In this document: positions 10,870-19,290 of the stretch, in pieces
How the letters are laid out: the number at the start of each line of letters is the position of its first letter
Position numbering within the stretch: the first letter of the stretch is position 1
Source: Enterococcus dispar ATCC 51266
GTDB lineage: Bacteria > Bacillota > Bacilli > Lactobacillales > Enterococcaceae
Assembly: GCF_000406945.1 (NCBI RefSeq)
Contig: NZ_KE136354.1
Coordinates: 2,530,000-2,593,999, forward strand
Direction of reading: 5' to 3'
DNA length: 64,000 nt
Position numbers and translations under genes: made by a program
Notes under the pieces: generated by a model
What the model was told of the DNA's origin: nothing
The model's input: the letters and a program-made list of their open reading frames with translations, nothing else
Databases searched by the model: none

Positions 10870-12164
10870 TGTTTAAACTGTTGAAAGACTCTTTTAAAGT
10901 TAAAGATATTAGATCAAAGATCTTCTTTACCGTTTTTGCTTTATTCGTCTTTCGTCTAGGGGCACACATCACCGTTCCCGGTGTGGATGCCAGTCGCTTA
11001 CAAAGTATTGCAGACCTGCCATTTTTAAACATGTTAAACATGGTGAGTGGTAGTGCAATGCAAAACTTCTCGGTCTTTTCAATGGGTGTGTCACCTTATA
11101 TCACAGCTTCAATTGTTATTCAGTTGTTGCAAATGGATATCGTGCCTAAATTCGTTGAATGGTCCAAGCAAGGTGAGGTAGGCCGACGTAAATTAAATCA
11201 AGCTACTCGTATTTTGACATTGGTATTAGCCTTTGTTCAATCAGTCGGGATTACAGCCGGATTTAATTCTTGGACACAGCTTGGCTTTGTGGATAACCCA
11301 GATGTGATGACTTTTGTTGTGATTGGTTTAATCTTGACTGCAGGTACAATGTTTGTAACTTGGTTAGGTGAACAAATCACTGAAAAAGGAGTCGGCAATG
11401 GGGTTTCTATGATCATCTTTGCTGGTATTATCTCGCGTTTGCCTGATGCGATTAAACAATTAGTGGAAGATTACTTCATTAATATCGAATCAAGTGAAAT
11501 TTGGAAATCGGCTCTCTTTATGTTAGCTTTGGTAATTGCTGTTTTAGTTATTATCACGTTGGTCACTTTTGTCCAACAAGCAGAACGTAAAATTCCGATC
11601 CAATATACAAAACGCGTAGCTGGCGCACCAACAAGCAGTTATTTACCGCTTAAAGTGAATGCTGCCGGCGTTATTCCAGTTATTTTCGCCAGTTCTTTCA
11701 TTGCTACCCCGAATGCCATTTTACAAGCTTTAAGTGGCTCGTATCGTGGTGAAGGTTGGTATGATGTAATGATGCAAATCTTTAATTATAACACGGTGCC
11801 TGGTGCAACGATTTATACGTTATTGATTGTAGCATTTACGTTCTTTTACGCTTTCGTGCAAGTTAACCCTGAGAAATTAGCGGAAAACTTACAAAAGCAA
11901 GGAAGCTATATTCCATCGGTCCGACCTGGTAAAGGTACTGAAGATTATGTCTCCCGCTTATTGATGCGCTTAAGCGCAGTTGGGGCGTTGTTCTTAGGTT
12001 TAGTTGCGTTGTTACCAATCATTGCGCAAATGGTCTGGAACTTACCACAATCAATTGGTTTGGGTGGGACAAGTCTATTGATCGTAATCGGTGTTGCCTT
12101 GGAAACTGCAAAACAGTTAGAAGGTTTAATGCTGAAACGGAAATATACTGGTTTTATCAATTAG
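10869..12164 (+). CDS. secY: Protein translocase subunit SecY
   Basis: SecY of 431 residues, the pore of the Sec translocon in the cytoplasmic membrane. The protein is mostly hydrophobic with about ten membrane segments. Conserved stretches include the N-terminal plug region (GAHITVPGVD), GEQITEKGVGNGVSMIIF in the middle, and the cytoplasmic loop around QAERKIPIQYTKR, which contacts SecA and the ribosome. Its start overlaps the end of rplO. A hairpin at 12177-12199 lies between it and adk. Confidence 0.97.
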   Translation: MFKLLKDSFKVKDIRSKIFFTVFALFVFRLGAHITVPGVDASRLQSIADLPFLNMLNMVSGSAMQNFSVFSMGVSPYITASIVIQLLQMDIVPKFVEWSKQGEVGRRKLNQATRILTLVLAFVQSVGITAGFNSWTQLGFVDNPDVMTFVVIGLILTAGTMFVTWLGEQITEKGVGNGVSMIIFAGIISRLPDAIKQLVEDYFINIESSEIWKSALFMLALVIAVLVIITLVTFVQQAERKIPIQYTKRVAGAPTSSYLPLKVNAAGVIPVIFASSFIATPNAILQALSGSYRGEGWYDVMMQIFNYNTVPGATIYTLLIVAFTFFYAFVQVNPEKLAENLQKQGSYIPSVRPGKGTEDYVSRLLMRLSAVGALFLGLVALLPIIAQMVWNLPQSIGLGGTSLLIVIGVALETAKQLEGLMLKRKYTGFIN

Positions 12165-12175
12165 AGTGAAGGTGA

Positions 12176-12874
<699 letters not shown>

Positions 12875-12913
12875 CACGCGCAAACAGCTACCGACTTGCA
12901 AAGAAACTTTCTC

Positions 12914-12942
12914 TTGCTAAGTGTGATATATTATGATAGAAT
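12914..12942 (+). promoter_or_regulatory. Internal promoter before infA
   Basis: TTGCTA (12914-12919), 17 nt, TAGAAT (12937-12942). The -35 hexamer and spacing are the same as in the promoter before rpsJ. It would start a shorter infA-rpmJ-rpsM-rpsK-rpoA-rplQ transcript. Confidence 0.75.
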
Positions 12943-12952
12943 ATGTCAGTCC

Positions 12953-13022
12953 GCCTTTAGCGTTAATTAAAGGCAAGTTTTGAGAATCTCAGGTGGGAAC
13001 GCCCAGTTTCCGCCATTTTATC
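12953..13022 (+). promoter_or_regulatory. Structured leader of infA
   Basis: GCCTTT/AAAGGC (12955-12976) and, further on, GGTGGGAA with TTTCCGCC around CGCCCAG (about 12992-13015) can form two hairpins before the infA binding site. The open frame running through this stretch from 12980 has no ribosome binding site and is not thought to be translated. Function unknown. Confidence 0.45.
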
Positions 13023-13057
13023 GTGTAAAGCGAAACAAGTACAAGGAGGTACTGTGC

Positions 13058-13276
13058 GTGGCAAAAGAAGATGTTATCGAAATCGAAGGTACAGTCGTCG
13101 AAACTTTGCCGAATGCAATGTTTAAAGTGGAATTGGAAAACGGACACCAAGTGCTCGCTACGGTATCAGGTAAGATCCGTATGCACTACATCCGTATCCT
13201 GCCCGGTGATAAAGTGACGGTAGAATTATCGCCTTATGATTTATCACGCGGTCGGATCACATACCGTTTTAAATAA
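13058..13276 (+). CDS. infA: Translation initiation factor IF-1
   Basis: IF-1 of 72 residues, an OB-fold protein that occupies the A site of the small subunit during initiation. The GTG at 13058 follows AAGGAGGT (13043-13050) and gives the exact family length, [20 protein letters not shown]; an open frame 26 codons longer is rejected. The C-terminus [16 protein letters not shown] is typical. It has its own promoter and leader, so its expression can be separated from secY-adk. Confidence 0.97.
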   Translation: MAKEDVIEIEGTVVETLPNAMFKVELENGHQVLATVSGKIRMHYIRILPGDKVTVELSPYDLSRGRITYRFK

Positions 13277-13308
13277 TTGTACTCCGTAAACTTCAAGGAG
13301 GTATTATC

Positions 13309-13425
13309 ATGAAAGTAAGACCATCAGTAAAACCAATGTGTGAACATTGTAAAGTAATTCGTCGTAAAGGACGCGTTATGGTGATTTGCCCAGCAAATCC
13401 AAAACATAAACAACGTCAAGGATAA
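13309..13425 (+). CDS. rpmJ: 50S ribosomal protein L36
   Basis: A gene of only 38 codons, [20 protein letters not shown]. Cysteines 11, 14 and 27 and histidine 33 form the zinc-binding set of the C+ form of L36. AAGGAGGT precedes the ATG. It lies between infA and rpsM as in other Firmicutes. Confidence 0.97.
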   Translation: MKVRPSVKPMCEHCKVIRRKGRVMVICPANPKHKQRQG

Positions 13426-13443
13426 TCGGAGGTGTAACAAAAT

Positions 13444-13809
13444 ATGGCACGTATTGCAGGAGTAGATATTCCTCGTGATAAACGCGTAGTAGTTTCTTTA
13501 ACTTACATCTATGGTATCGGAAACACTACTGCGAAAAAAGTGTTAGCTGAAGCTGGCGTATCTGAAGATGTTCGTGTTCGTGATTTAACGAATGAACAAA
13601 CAGATGCTATTCGTGCAGCAGTTGATACATTAAAAGTTGAAGGTGATCTTCGTCGTGAAGTCAACTTAAACATCAAACGTTTGATGGAAATCGGTTCTTA
13701 CCGTGGTATCCGTCATCGTCGTGGTTTGCCAGTTCGTGGTCAAAACACTAAAAATAACGCCCGCACTCGTAAAGGACCTTCTAAAACAGTTGCAGGTAAG
13801 AAAAAATAA
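13444..13809 (+). CDS. rpsM: 30S ribosomal protein S13
   Basis: S13 of 121 residues, [19 protein letters not shown]. It lies in the head of the small subunit, bridging to the large subunit and the P-site tRNA. The C-terminal tail [20 protein letters not shown] is the conserved tRNA-contact region. CGGAGGTG precedes the ATG. Confidence 0.98.
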   Translation: MARIAGVDIPRDKRVVVSLTYIYGIGNTTAKKVLAEAGVSEDVRVRDLTNEQTDAIRAAVDTLKVEGDLRREVNLNIKRLMEIGSYRGIRHRRGLPVRGQNTKNNARTRKGPSKTVAGKKK

Positions 13810-13836
13810 TAATCTAGTGAAGGAGGTTAAAACTTC

Positions 13837-14226
13837 ATGGTAGCAAAAAAAGTGAATCGTAAACGCCGTGTCAAAAAGAATATTGAAACCGGTATTGCAC
13901 ATATCCATTCAACATTCAACAATACAATCGTAATGATCACAGATACTCATGGTAATGCTTTAGCATGGTCATCTGCTGGTGCTTTAGGTTTTAAAGGTAG
14001 CAAAAAATCTACACCTTTTGCCGCTCAAATGGCAGCTGAAACTGCTTCAAAAGCAGCAATGGAACATGGATTAAGAACAGTTGATGTAACTGTTAAAGGC
14101 CCTGGTTCTGGACGTGAAGCAGCAATTCGTTCATTACAAGCAGCAGGTCTAGAAGTGACTGCAATCCGTGACGTGACTCCAGTTCCTCATAATGGATGCC
14201 GCCCTCCAAAACGCCGTCGTGTTTAA
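13837..14226 (+). CDS. rpsK: 30S ribosomal protein S11
   Basis: S11 of 129 residues on the platform of the small subunit. The conserved [20 protein letters not shown] and the C-terminal [18 protein letters not shown] are both present. AAGGAGGT precedes the ATG. An 82-nt gap separates it from rpoA; no promoter is obvious there. Confidence 0.98.
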   Translation: MVAKKVNRKRRVKKNIETGIAHIHSTFNNTIVMITDTHGNALAWSSAGALGFKGSKKSTPFAAQMAAETASKAAMEHGLRTVDVTVKGPGSGREAAIRSLQAAGLEVTAIRDVTPVPHNGCRPPKRRRV

Positions 14227-14308
14227 TGAGTGCTGCTCAATTTGAGTTTCTACATTTTTACGTCATTGAACAAGACACTTTTCGTTTTGAAAGGGGTAAA
14301 AGATAAGA

Positions 14309-15247
14309 ATGATTGAATTCGAAAAACCAAGAGTTGCAAAAATTGATGAAGAAAAAGATTATGGCAAGTTCATCGTTGAGCCTCTAGAACGAGGTTATGG
14401 GACTACTTTAGGCAATTCCCTACGTCGTATTTTATTATCTTCATTGCCTGGGGCAGCGATCACAAGTATTCAAATCGATGGCGTCTTACACGAATTCTCC
14501 ACCGTCAAAGGTGTGCGCGAAGATGTCGCACAAATCATTTTGAATATCAAAGGTCTTGCTCTTAAGATGTACACGCAAGAAGAAAAAACCCTTGAAATCG
14601 ACATTACCGGTCCAGCGACTGTTACTGCTGGTGACATTATCGTTGACAGTGATGTAGAAATTTTAAACAAAGATATGTATATTTGTAGCGTTTCTGAAGG
14701 GGCTACTTTTCATGCCCGCTTGACTGTTCGACCTGGTCGTGGTTATGTGCAAGCTGATGAAAACAAACGGGAAGATATGCCAATTGGTGTTGTCCCAGTT
14801 GATTCAATTTACACACCTGTGAATCGTGTTAACTACCAAGTAGAAAACACACGGGTTGGCCGTCGTGACGATTTTGATAAATTGACGATGGAAATTTGGA
14901 CTGATGGTTCTATCATGCCGATGGAAGCAATGAGTCTAGCTGCGAAAATCATGACTGAACATTTAGATATTTTTGTGAATCTTACTGATGAAGCCAAAAA
15001 TGCTGAAATCATGATTGAAAAAGAAGAAACACAAAAAGAAAAAATGTTAGAAATGACAATCGAAGAATTAGACTTATCTGTTCGTTCATATAACTGTCTG
15101 AAACGTGCTGGAATTAATACAGTACAAGAATTAACAAATAAATCTGAACCAGAAATGATCAAAGTACGTAATTTAGGCCGTAAATCACTTGAAGAAGTGA
15201 AAGCCAAATTGCACGATCTTGGTTTAGGATTACGTAAAGACGACTAA
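14309..15247 (+). CDS. rpoA: DNA-directed RNA polymerase alpha subunit
   Basis: Alpha subunit of 312 residues. The N-terminal domain (about residues 1-230) with [20 protein letters not shown] forms the dimer that nucleates polymerase assembly. The C-terminal domain (about 245-312) with [19 protein letters not shown] and [15 protein letters not shown] is the helix-hairpin-helix fold that binds UP elements and activators. GAAAGGGGT precedes the ATG. The sequence is Enterococcus-like. Confidence 0.98.
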   Translation: MIEFEKPRVAKIDEEKDYGKFIVEPLERGYGTTLGNSLRRILLSSLPGAAITSIQIDGVLHEFSTVKGVREDVAQIILNIKGLALKMYTQEEKTLEIDITGPATVTAGDIIVDSDVEILNKDMYICSVSEGATFHARLTVRPGRGYVQADENKREDMPIGVVPVDSIYTPVNRVNYQVENTRVGRRDDFDKLTMEIWTDGSIMPMEAMSLAAKIMTEHLDIFVNLTDEAKNAEIMIEKEETQKEKMLEMTIEELDLSVRSYNCLKRAGINTVQELTNKSEPEMIKVRNLGRKSLEEVKAKLHDLGLGLRKDD

Positions 15248-15279
15248 TAGTCGCAGAATCAAAAAGGAGGGAATTCCAC

Positions 15280-15660
15280 GTGAGTTACCGCAAATTAGGA
15301 CGCACATCTAGCCAACGTAAAGCGATGTTGCGTGATTTAACAACTGATTTATTGATCAACGAACGTATCGTAACGACTGAAGCTCGTGCTAAAGAAGTTC
15401 GTTCAACTGCTGAAAAAATGATCACTTTAGGTAAACGTGGCGATTTGCATGCCCGTCGTCAAGCTGCTGCCTTCGTACGTAACGAAGTAGCAAGTGTACG
15501 GGAAGAAAACGAAGAAATCGTTATTGAATCAGCTTTACAAAAGCTATTTAACGATATCGCACCTCGTTACGCAGAACGCCAAGGTGGCTACACTCGCATC
15601 TTGAAGACAGAACCAAGACGCGGCGATGCAGCACCAATGGTTATCCTAGAACTTGTTTAA
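15280..15660 (+). CDS. rplQ: 50S ribosomal protein L17
   Basis: L17 of 126 residues with a GTG start after [28 protein letters not shown] is the family start, and it ends with [12 protein letters not shown]. It is the last gene of the alpha section; a GC-rich hairpin and then a terminator follow within 140 nt. Confidence 0.98.
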   Translation: MSYRKLGRTSSQRKAMLRDLTTDLLINERIVTTEARAKEVRSTAEKMITLGKRGDLHARRQAAAFVRNEVASVREENEEIVIESALQKLFNDIAPRYAERQGGYTRILKTEPRRGDAAPMVILELV

Positions 15661-15740
15661 TATCACACTTTTCATCACTTTATCGATGTCCTTTAGAGTG
15701 TTATGATGTTGGAAGTAAATTCCGAGTCTAGCTCAGCGCC

Positions 15741-15793
15741 GCCCCTTAGTTTATACTAAGGGGCAGGCACTCATCATAAAGTGCTTTTTTTTT
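15741..15793 (+). terminator. Tandem hairpins ending the ribosomal operon
   Basis: A perfect nine-base GC-rich stem (GCCCCTTAG with CTAAGGGGC, 15741-15764) is followed at once by GCACT/AGTGC (15767-15784) and nine T residues. The second is the terminator; the first may stabilise the 3' end. Confidence 0.8.
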
Positions 15794-15825
15794 ACCCAAA
15801 ATTTGGTGTCAAGACAATAAAAACC

Positions 15826-15887
15826 GAATGCCTCCTAAATAATTTTTAGATAGTCGCGCTTAATAAAAAATTGTTTAGGAGACATTC
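15826..15887. repeat. Long imperfect inverted repeat, 22-nt arms
   Basis: The arm starting GAATGCCTCCTAAAT at 15826-15847 is repeated in reverse complement at 15866-15887 with two differences, around an 18-nt centre. On the minus strand the hairpin is followed by GGTTTTTATT. It may be a small mobile-element remnant (MITE-like) or an orphan terminator. No transposase is nearby and no target duplication is clear. The rest of the gap to ecfA1 (15888-16013) shows no other feature. Confidence 0.6.
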
Positions 15888-16013
15888 AGTAATAACAATT
15901 TGTATTTGCCATTATTTTCTGCTAAATTTAGTAAGAAAAGCGTTTAAATCAGCTTTTTACCTTCAATATTTATTTTAGGAACGAAAACTATGGAATTAAG
16001 GACAGGAGTCGTC

Positions 16014-16853
16014 ATGGAAGATATTATTGAACTTGTTGATATAAAATTCAGTTATGATCCAGAAGCTGAACGTAATGCACTAGATGGTGTTTCCTTTCGA
16101 ATTAAAAAGGGCGAGTGGGTGGCAATCGTTGGCCATAACGGTTCTGGTAAATCGACTTTAGCTAAAACAATTAATGGCTTGCTATTACCGCAAAATGGTA
16201 CTGTTAAAGTAGGCGGGAATTTATTAAACGAAGAAAATGTCTGGGATATTCGCCGAATGGTAGGGATGGTCTTTCAAAATCCTGACAATCAGTTTGTTGG
16301 CTCGACTGTGGAAGATGATGTTGCTTTTGGGCTAGAAAATCAAGGTATTCCCCGTGATGAGATGTTAGTCCGGGTAGAAGATGCATTACAACAAGTCCGT
16401 ATGAGTGATTTTAAACAAAGAGAACCTGCGCGTTTATCTGGAGGACAAAAGCAACGGGTAGCTATTGCTGGTGTTGTTGCGTTGCGGCCAGACATTATTA
16501 TTTTAGATGAAGCGACGAGTATGCTGGATCCAGAAGGTCGCGAAGAAGTAATTTCTACAATTAAGAAGATTAAAGATCAAAATAATTTGACGGTATTATC
16601 GATTACTCATGATATTGATGAAGCTGCCAATGCCAATCGAATTTTGGTGATGCAAGAAGGTAGATTGGTCAAAGAGGGCAGCCCTGCTGAAATTTTTTCT
16701 GCCGGAGAAAAATTAATCGAATTAGGTTTGGATTTACCTTTTCCGGAAAAATTAAAAGCAGCCTTAAAAGAACGAGGCGTAGCAGTACCTGAAGAATACT
16801 TGACTGAAGAAGGGATGGTGGATTGGTTATGGACATCCGTTTTGAACAAGTAG
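16014..16853 (+). CDS. ecfA1: ECF transporter ATPase EcfA1
   Basis: ATP-binding subunit of 279 residues of the energy-coupling factor module, which powers uptake of vitamins and metals bound by separate S components. Walker A (GHNGSGKST, residues 40-48), Q-loop (FQNPDNQ), signature (LSGGQKQR) and Walker B with [12 protein letters not shown] are all present. The ATG at 16014 is preceded by AGGAG at suitable distance; an upstream ATG at 15990 would add eight residues. The gene overlaps ecfA2 by 25 nt. The position just after rplQ is conserved in Firmicutes. Confidence 0.95.
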   Translation: MEDIIELVDIKFSYDPEAERNALDGVSFRIKKGEWVAIVGHNGSGKSTLAKTINGLLLPQNGTVKVGGNLLNEENVWDIRRMVGMVFQNPDNQFVGSTVEDDVAFGLENQGIPRDEMLVRVEDALQQVRMSDFKQREPARLSGGQKQRVAIAGVVALRPDIIILDEATSMLDPEGREEVISTIKKIKDQNNLTVLSITHDIDEAANANRILVMQEGRLVKEGSPAEIFSAGEKLIELGLDLPFPEKLKAALKERGVAVPEEYLTEEGMVDWLWTSVLNK

Positions 16854-17686
16854 GCTTTACTTATCAACCGGGGACACCGTTTGAACAGCGGGCACTCTAT
16901 GATATTGATTTAGAAATTCCAACCGGATCTTACACTGCGATTGTGGGGCATACCGGTAGTGGAAAATCGACGTTATTGCAGCATTTAAATGCGTTGTTGA
17001 AACCCACTAGTGGGACTGTCACCATTGGCGAGCGTAAAATTATTGCAACGACAGACAATAAGAATTTAAAACCAATACGAAAAAAAGTCGGTATTGTCTT
17101 TCAATTTCCAGAGGCTCAGTTATTTGAAGAAACAGTGGCGAAAGACATTGCCTTTGGTCCTAAAAACTTTGGTGTATCCGATGAGGCTGCCAAAGCTCTA
17201 GCGGAAGAATATCTTAATCTAGTTGGCTTAGATGCCTCTTACATGGAACGTTCACCTTTTGATCTCTCAGGGGGGCAAATGCGTCGTGTGGCAATTGCAG
17301 GGGTTCTGGCGATGGAACCAGAGGTGTTGGTTTTGGATGAACCAACAGCAGGACTTGATCCTAAAGGTCGTAAAGATATGATGGAAATGTTTTTACGTTT
17401 ACATCAGGAAAAAAATATTGCAATTGTCTTAGTAACTCATTTAATGGATGATGTGGCAAATTTTGCAGATTATGTGTATGTCTTAGAAAAAGGTGCGTTA
17501 GTAAAATCTGGCCGTCCCGTGGATGTTTTTCAAGATGTGAAATGGGTCCAAGAAAAGCAAATTGGGGTACCTATGGCAACCGATTTTGCTTTACGTTTGC
17601 AAGAAAAAGGGATGCATTTTGATCGGTTGCCTATTACTGCTGAAAAATTAGCTGATATGCTATTGGCAGGAGGTGGTGCCAAATGA
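16829..17686 (+). CDS. ecfA2: ECF transporter ATPase EcfA2
   Basis: The partner ATPase, 285 residues, forming a heterodimer with EcfA1. Walker A is GHTGSGKST, the signature LSGGQMRR, and Walker [17 protein letters not shown]. The start is taken as ATG at 16829 ([10 protein letters not shown]), inside the end of ecfA1, and its stop overlaps the ecfT start (ATGA), so all three genes are translationally coupled. Confidence 0.95.
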   Translation: MDIRFEQVGFTYQPGTPFEQRALYDIDLEIPTGSYTAIVGHTGSGKSTLLQHLNALLKPTSGTVTIGERKIIATTDNKNLKPIRKKVGIVFQFPEAQLFEETVAKDIAFGPKNFGVSDEAAKALAEEYLNLVGLDASYMERSPFDLSGGQMRRVAIAGVLAMEPEVLVLDEPTAGLDPKGRKDMMEMFLRLHQEKNIAIVLVTHLMDDVANFADYVYVLEKGALVKSGRPVDVFQDVKWVQEKQIGVPMATDFALRLQEKGMHFDRLPITAEKLADMLLAGGGAK

Positions 17687-18480
17687 TGAATAAGTTGATT
17701 TTTGGGCGGTATATTCCAGGGGATTCTCTCATTCATCGTCTGGATCCACGGGCAAAATTAATTGCCAGTTTTTATTTTATTGCGGTTATCTTTTTTGCAA
17801 ATAACTGGCAAAGCTATGCTTTTTTAGCTCTTTTCACATTAGGATGCATTGTGCTTTCCAAAGTTAAAATTTCTTTTTTTATCCGCGGGGTTAAACCGTT
17901 AATTTGGTTAATTTTATTTACAGTATTGCTGCAAGTATTATTTACCACAGGCGGTAATGTGATGTGGCATTGGTGGATCTTTACTGTGACAGATTATGGG
18001 TTGCTAAATGGAGCATTTATTTTCTGCCGCTTCATTTTGATCATTTTTATGTCGACACTCTTGACGCTGACTACGGCACCTTTGGAATTATCCGATGCCA
18101 TTGAGTATATTTTGCGTCCCTTAAACGTGGTTCATTTTCCCGTTCATGAAGTGAGTTTGATGTTATCTATTGCCTTGCGCTTTGTGCCAACCTTGATGGA
18201 TGAAACAGAAAAGATTATGAATGCGCAACGGGCTCGTGGGGTTGATTTTGGCGAAGGCAGTTTAGTCCAAAAAATGAAAGCCATCATTCCTTTATTGATT
18301 CCATTATTTGTCTCCAGTTTTAATCGAGCGGAAGATTTAGCTACTGCGATGGAAGCAAGAGGGTATACTGGTGGTGAAGGACGTACGAAATATCGTAAAT
18401 TAGATTGGCACTGGCGGGATAGTATGGTTATCGTGGTCTTTGCCATTGTTACGGTCTTATTGATTTTGATTCGGAATTGA
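17683..18480 (+). CDS. ecfT: ECF transporter transmembrane subunit EcfT
   Basis: Membrane scaffold of 265 residues that couples the ATPases to interchangeable substrate-binding S components. Several membrane segments lie in the first half, and both Ala-Arg-Gly motifs are visible on the cytoplasmic coupling helices (QRARGVDFG and MEARGYTGG). AGGAGGTGG precedes the ATG. truA starts 10 nt downstream. No S component is encoded next to it, as expected for the shared group II module. Confidence 0.95.
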   Translation: MMNKLIFGRYIPGDSLIHRLDPRAKLIASFYFIAVIFFANNWQSYAFLALFTLGCIVLSKVKISFFIRGVKPLIWLILFTVLLQVLFTTGGNVMWHWWIFTVTDYGLLNGAFIFCRFILIIFMSTLLTLTTAPLELSDAIEYILRPLNVVHFPVHEVSLMLSIALRFVPTLMDETEKIMNAQRARGVDFGEGSLVQKMKAIIPLLIPLFVSSFNRAEDLATAMEARGYTGGEGRTKYRKLDWHWRDSMVIVVFAIVTVLLILIRN

Positions 18481-18490
18481 GGAAGTAAAA

Positions 18491-19234
18491 TTGCGCTATA
18501 AAGCTATTATTGCTTATGATGGAACGAACTTTCACGGCTTTCAACGGCAAGTGTCTGGTCGAACTGTTCAGGCAGAACTAGAAAAAACATTAACGAAAAT
18601 GAATAATGGCAATTTTGTCGAAGTCCAAGGCTCTGGTCGGACAGATGCAGGGGTGCATGCGCTAGGTCAAGTCATTCACTTTGACTTTCTTCAAGCACGG
18701 CCTTTAGAAAAAATGCGTTTTGCCCTTGATACACAGACGCCTGAAGATATTGCTTGTAAAAGTGTGGAAATTGTTCCCGATGACTTCCATGTGCGTTATT
18801 TGGTAAAAGAAAAAACCTATCAGTTTAAAGTGGATATCGGCAAGCCCCGCAGTCCATTTCGGCGCTTTTATGCCAGTTATTATCCTTATCCTTTAGACTT
18901 GACGAAAATAGAAGCCGCATTACCTGCTTTTTTGGGAACCCATGATTTTACTTCATTTTGCGCTTCAGGGAGTTCGGTTGTTGATAAAGTTCGGACAGTA
19001 CGGGTCGCAAAAATGGTCGTCAATGATGCCGGTGATGAATTGACCTTTACTTTTACGGGTGATGGCTTTTTATACAAGATGATACGAATCATGGTGGGTA
19101 CATTGCTGAAAATCGGCAATGGGCGGATGGAACCAGAAGCTATTACGGAGATTATTCAAGCCAAAGATCGTAATTTAGCTGGGCCGACAGCTCACCCAGA
19201 AGGTTTGTATTTAGTGGAAGTAAAATATGAATAA
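18491..19234 (+). CDS. truA: tRNA pseudouridine synthase A
   Basis: Enzyme of 247 residues that converts uridines 38-40 of the anticodon stem to pseudouridine. The catalytic aspartate is D52 in GSGRTDAGVHALGQ. The start is a TTG behind GAGGAAG. It is the last gene of the ecfA1A2T-truA unit, and a strong bidirectional terminator lies just after its stop. Confidence 0.96.
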   Translation: MRYKAIIAYDGTNFHGFQRQVSGRTVQAELEKTLTKMNNGNFVEVQGSGRTDAGVHALGQVIHFDFLQARPLEKMRFALDTQTPEDIACKSVEIVPDDFHVRYLVKEKTYQFKVDIGKPRSPFRRFYASYYPYPLDLTKIEAALPAFLGTHDFTSFCASGSSVVDKVRTVRVAKMVVNDAGDELTFTFTGDGFLYKMIRIMVGTLLKIGNGRMEPEAITEIIQAKDRNLAGPTAHPEGLYLVEVKYE

Positions 19235-19288
19235 AAAAATCGTTGTTCCAAACGTCTGCTCTTAGATGTTTGAAACAACGATTTTTTA
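19233..19288. terminator. Bidirectional terminator between truA and the YfhO gene
   Basis: AAAAAATCGTTGTT pairs with AACAACGATTTTTT across a partly paired centre. A-rich on one side and T-rich on the other, it can end both convergent transcripts. Confidence 0.85.
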
Positions 19289-19290
19289 TA

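Noticed and set aside
15888-16013. Vitamin riboswitch before ecfA1A2T
   Set aside because: No conserved aptamer segment could be recognised; the shared ECF module is usually not riboswitch-controlled.
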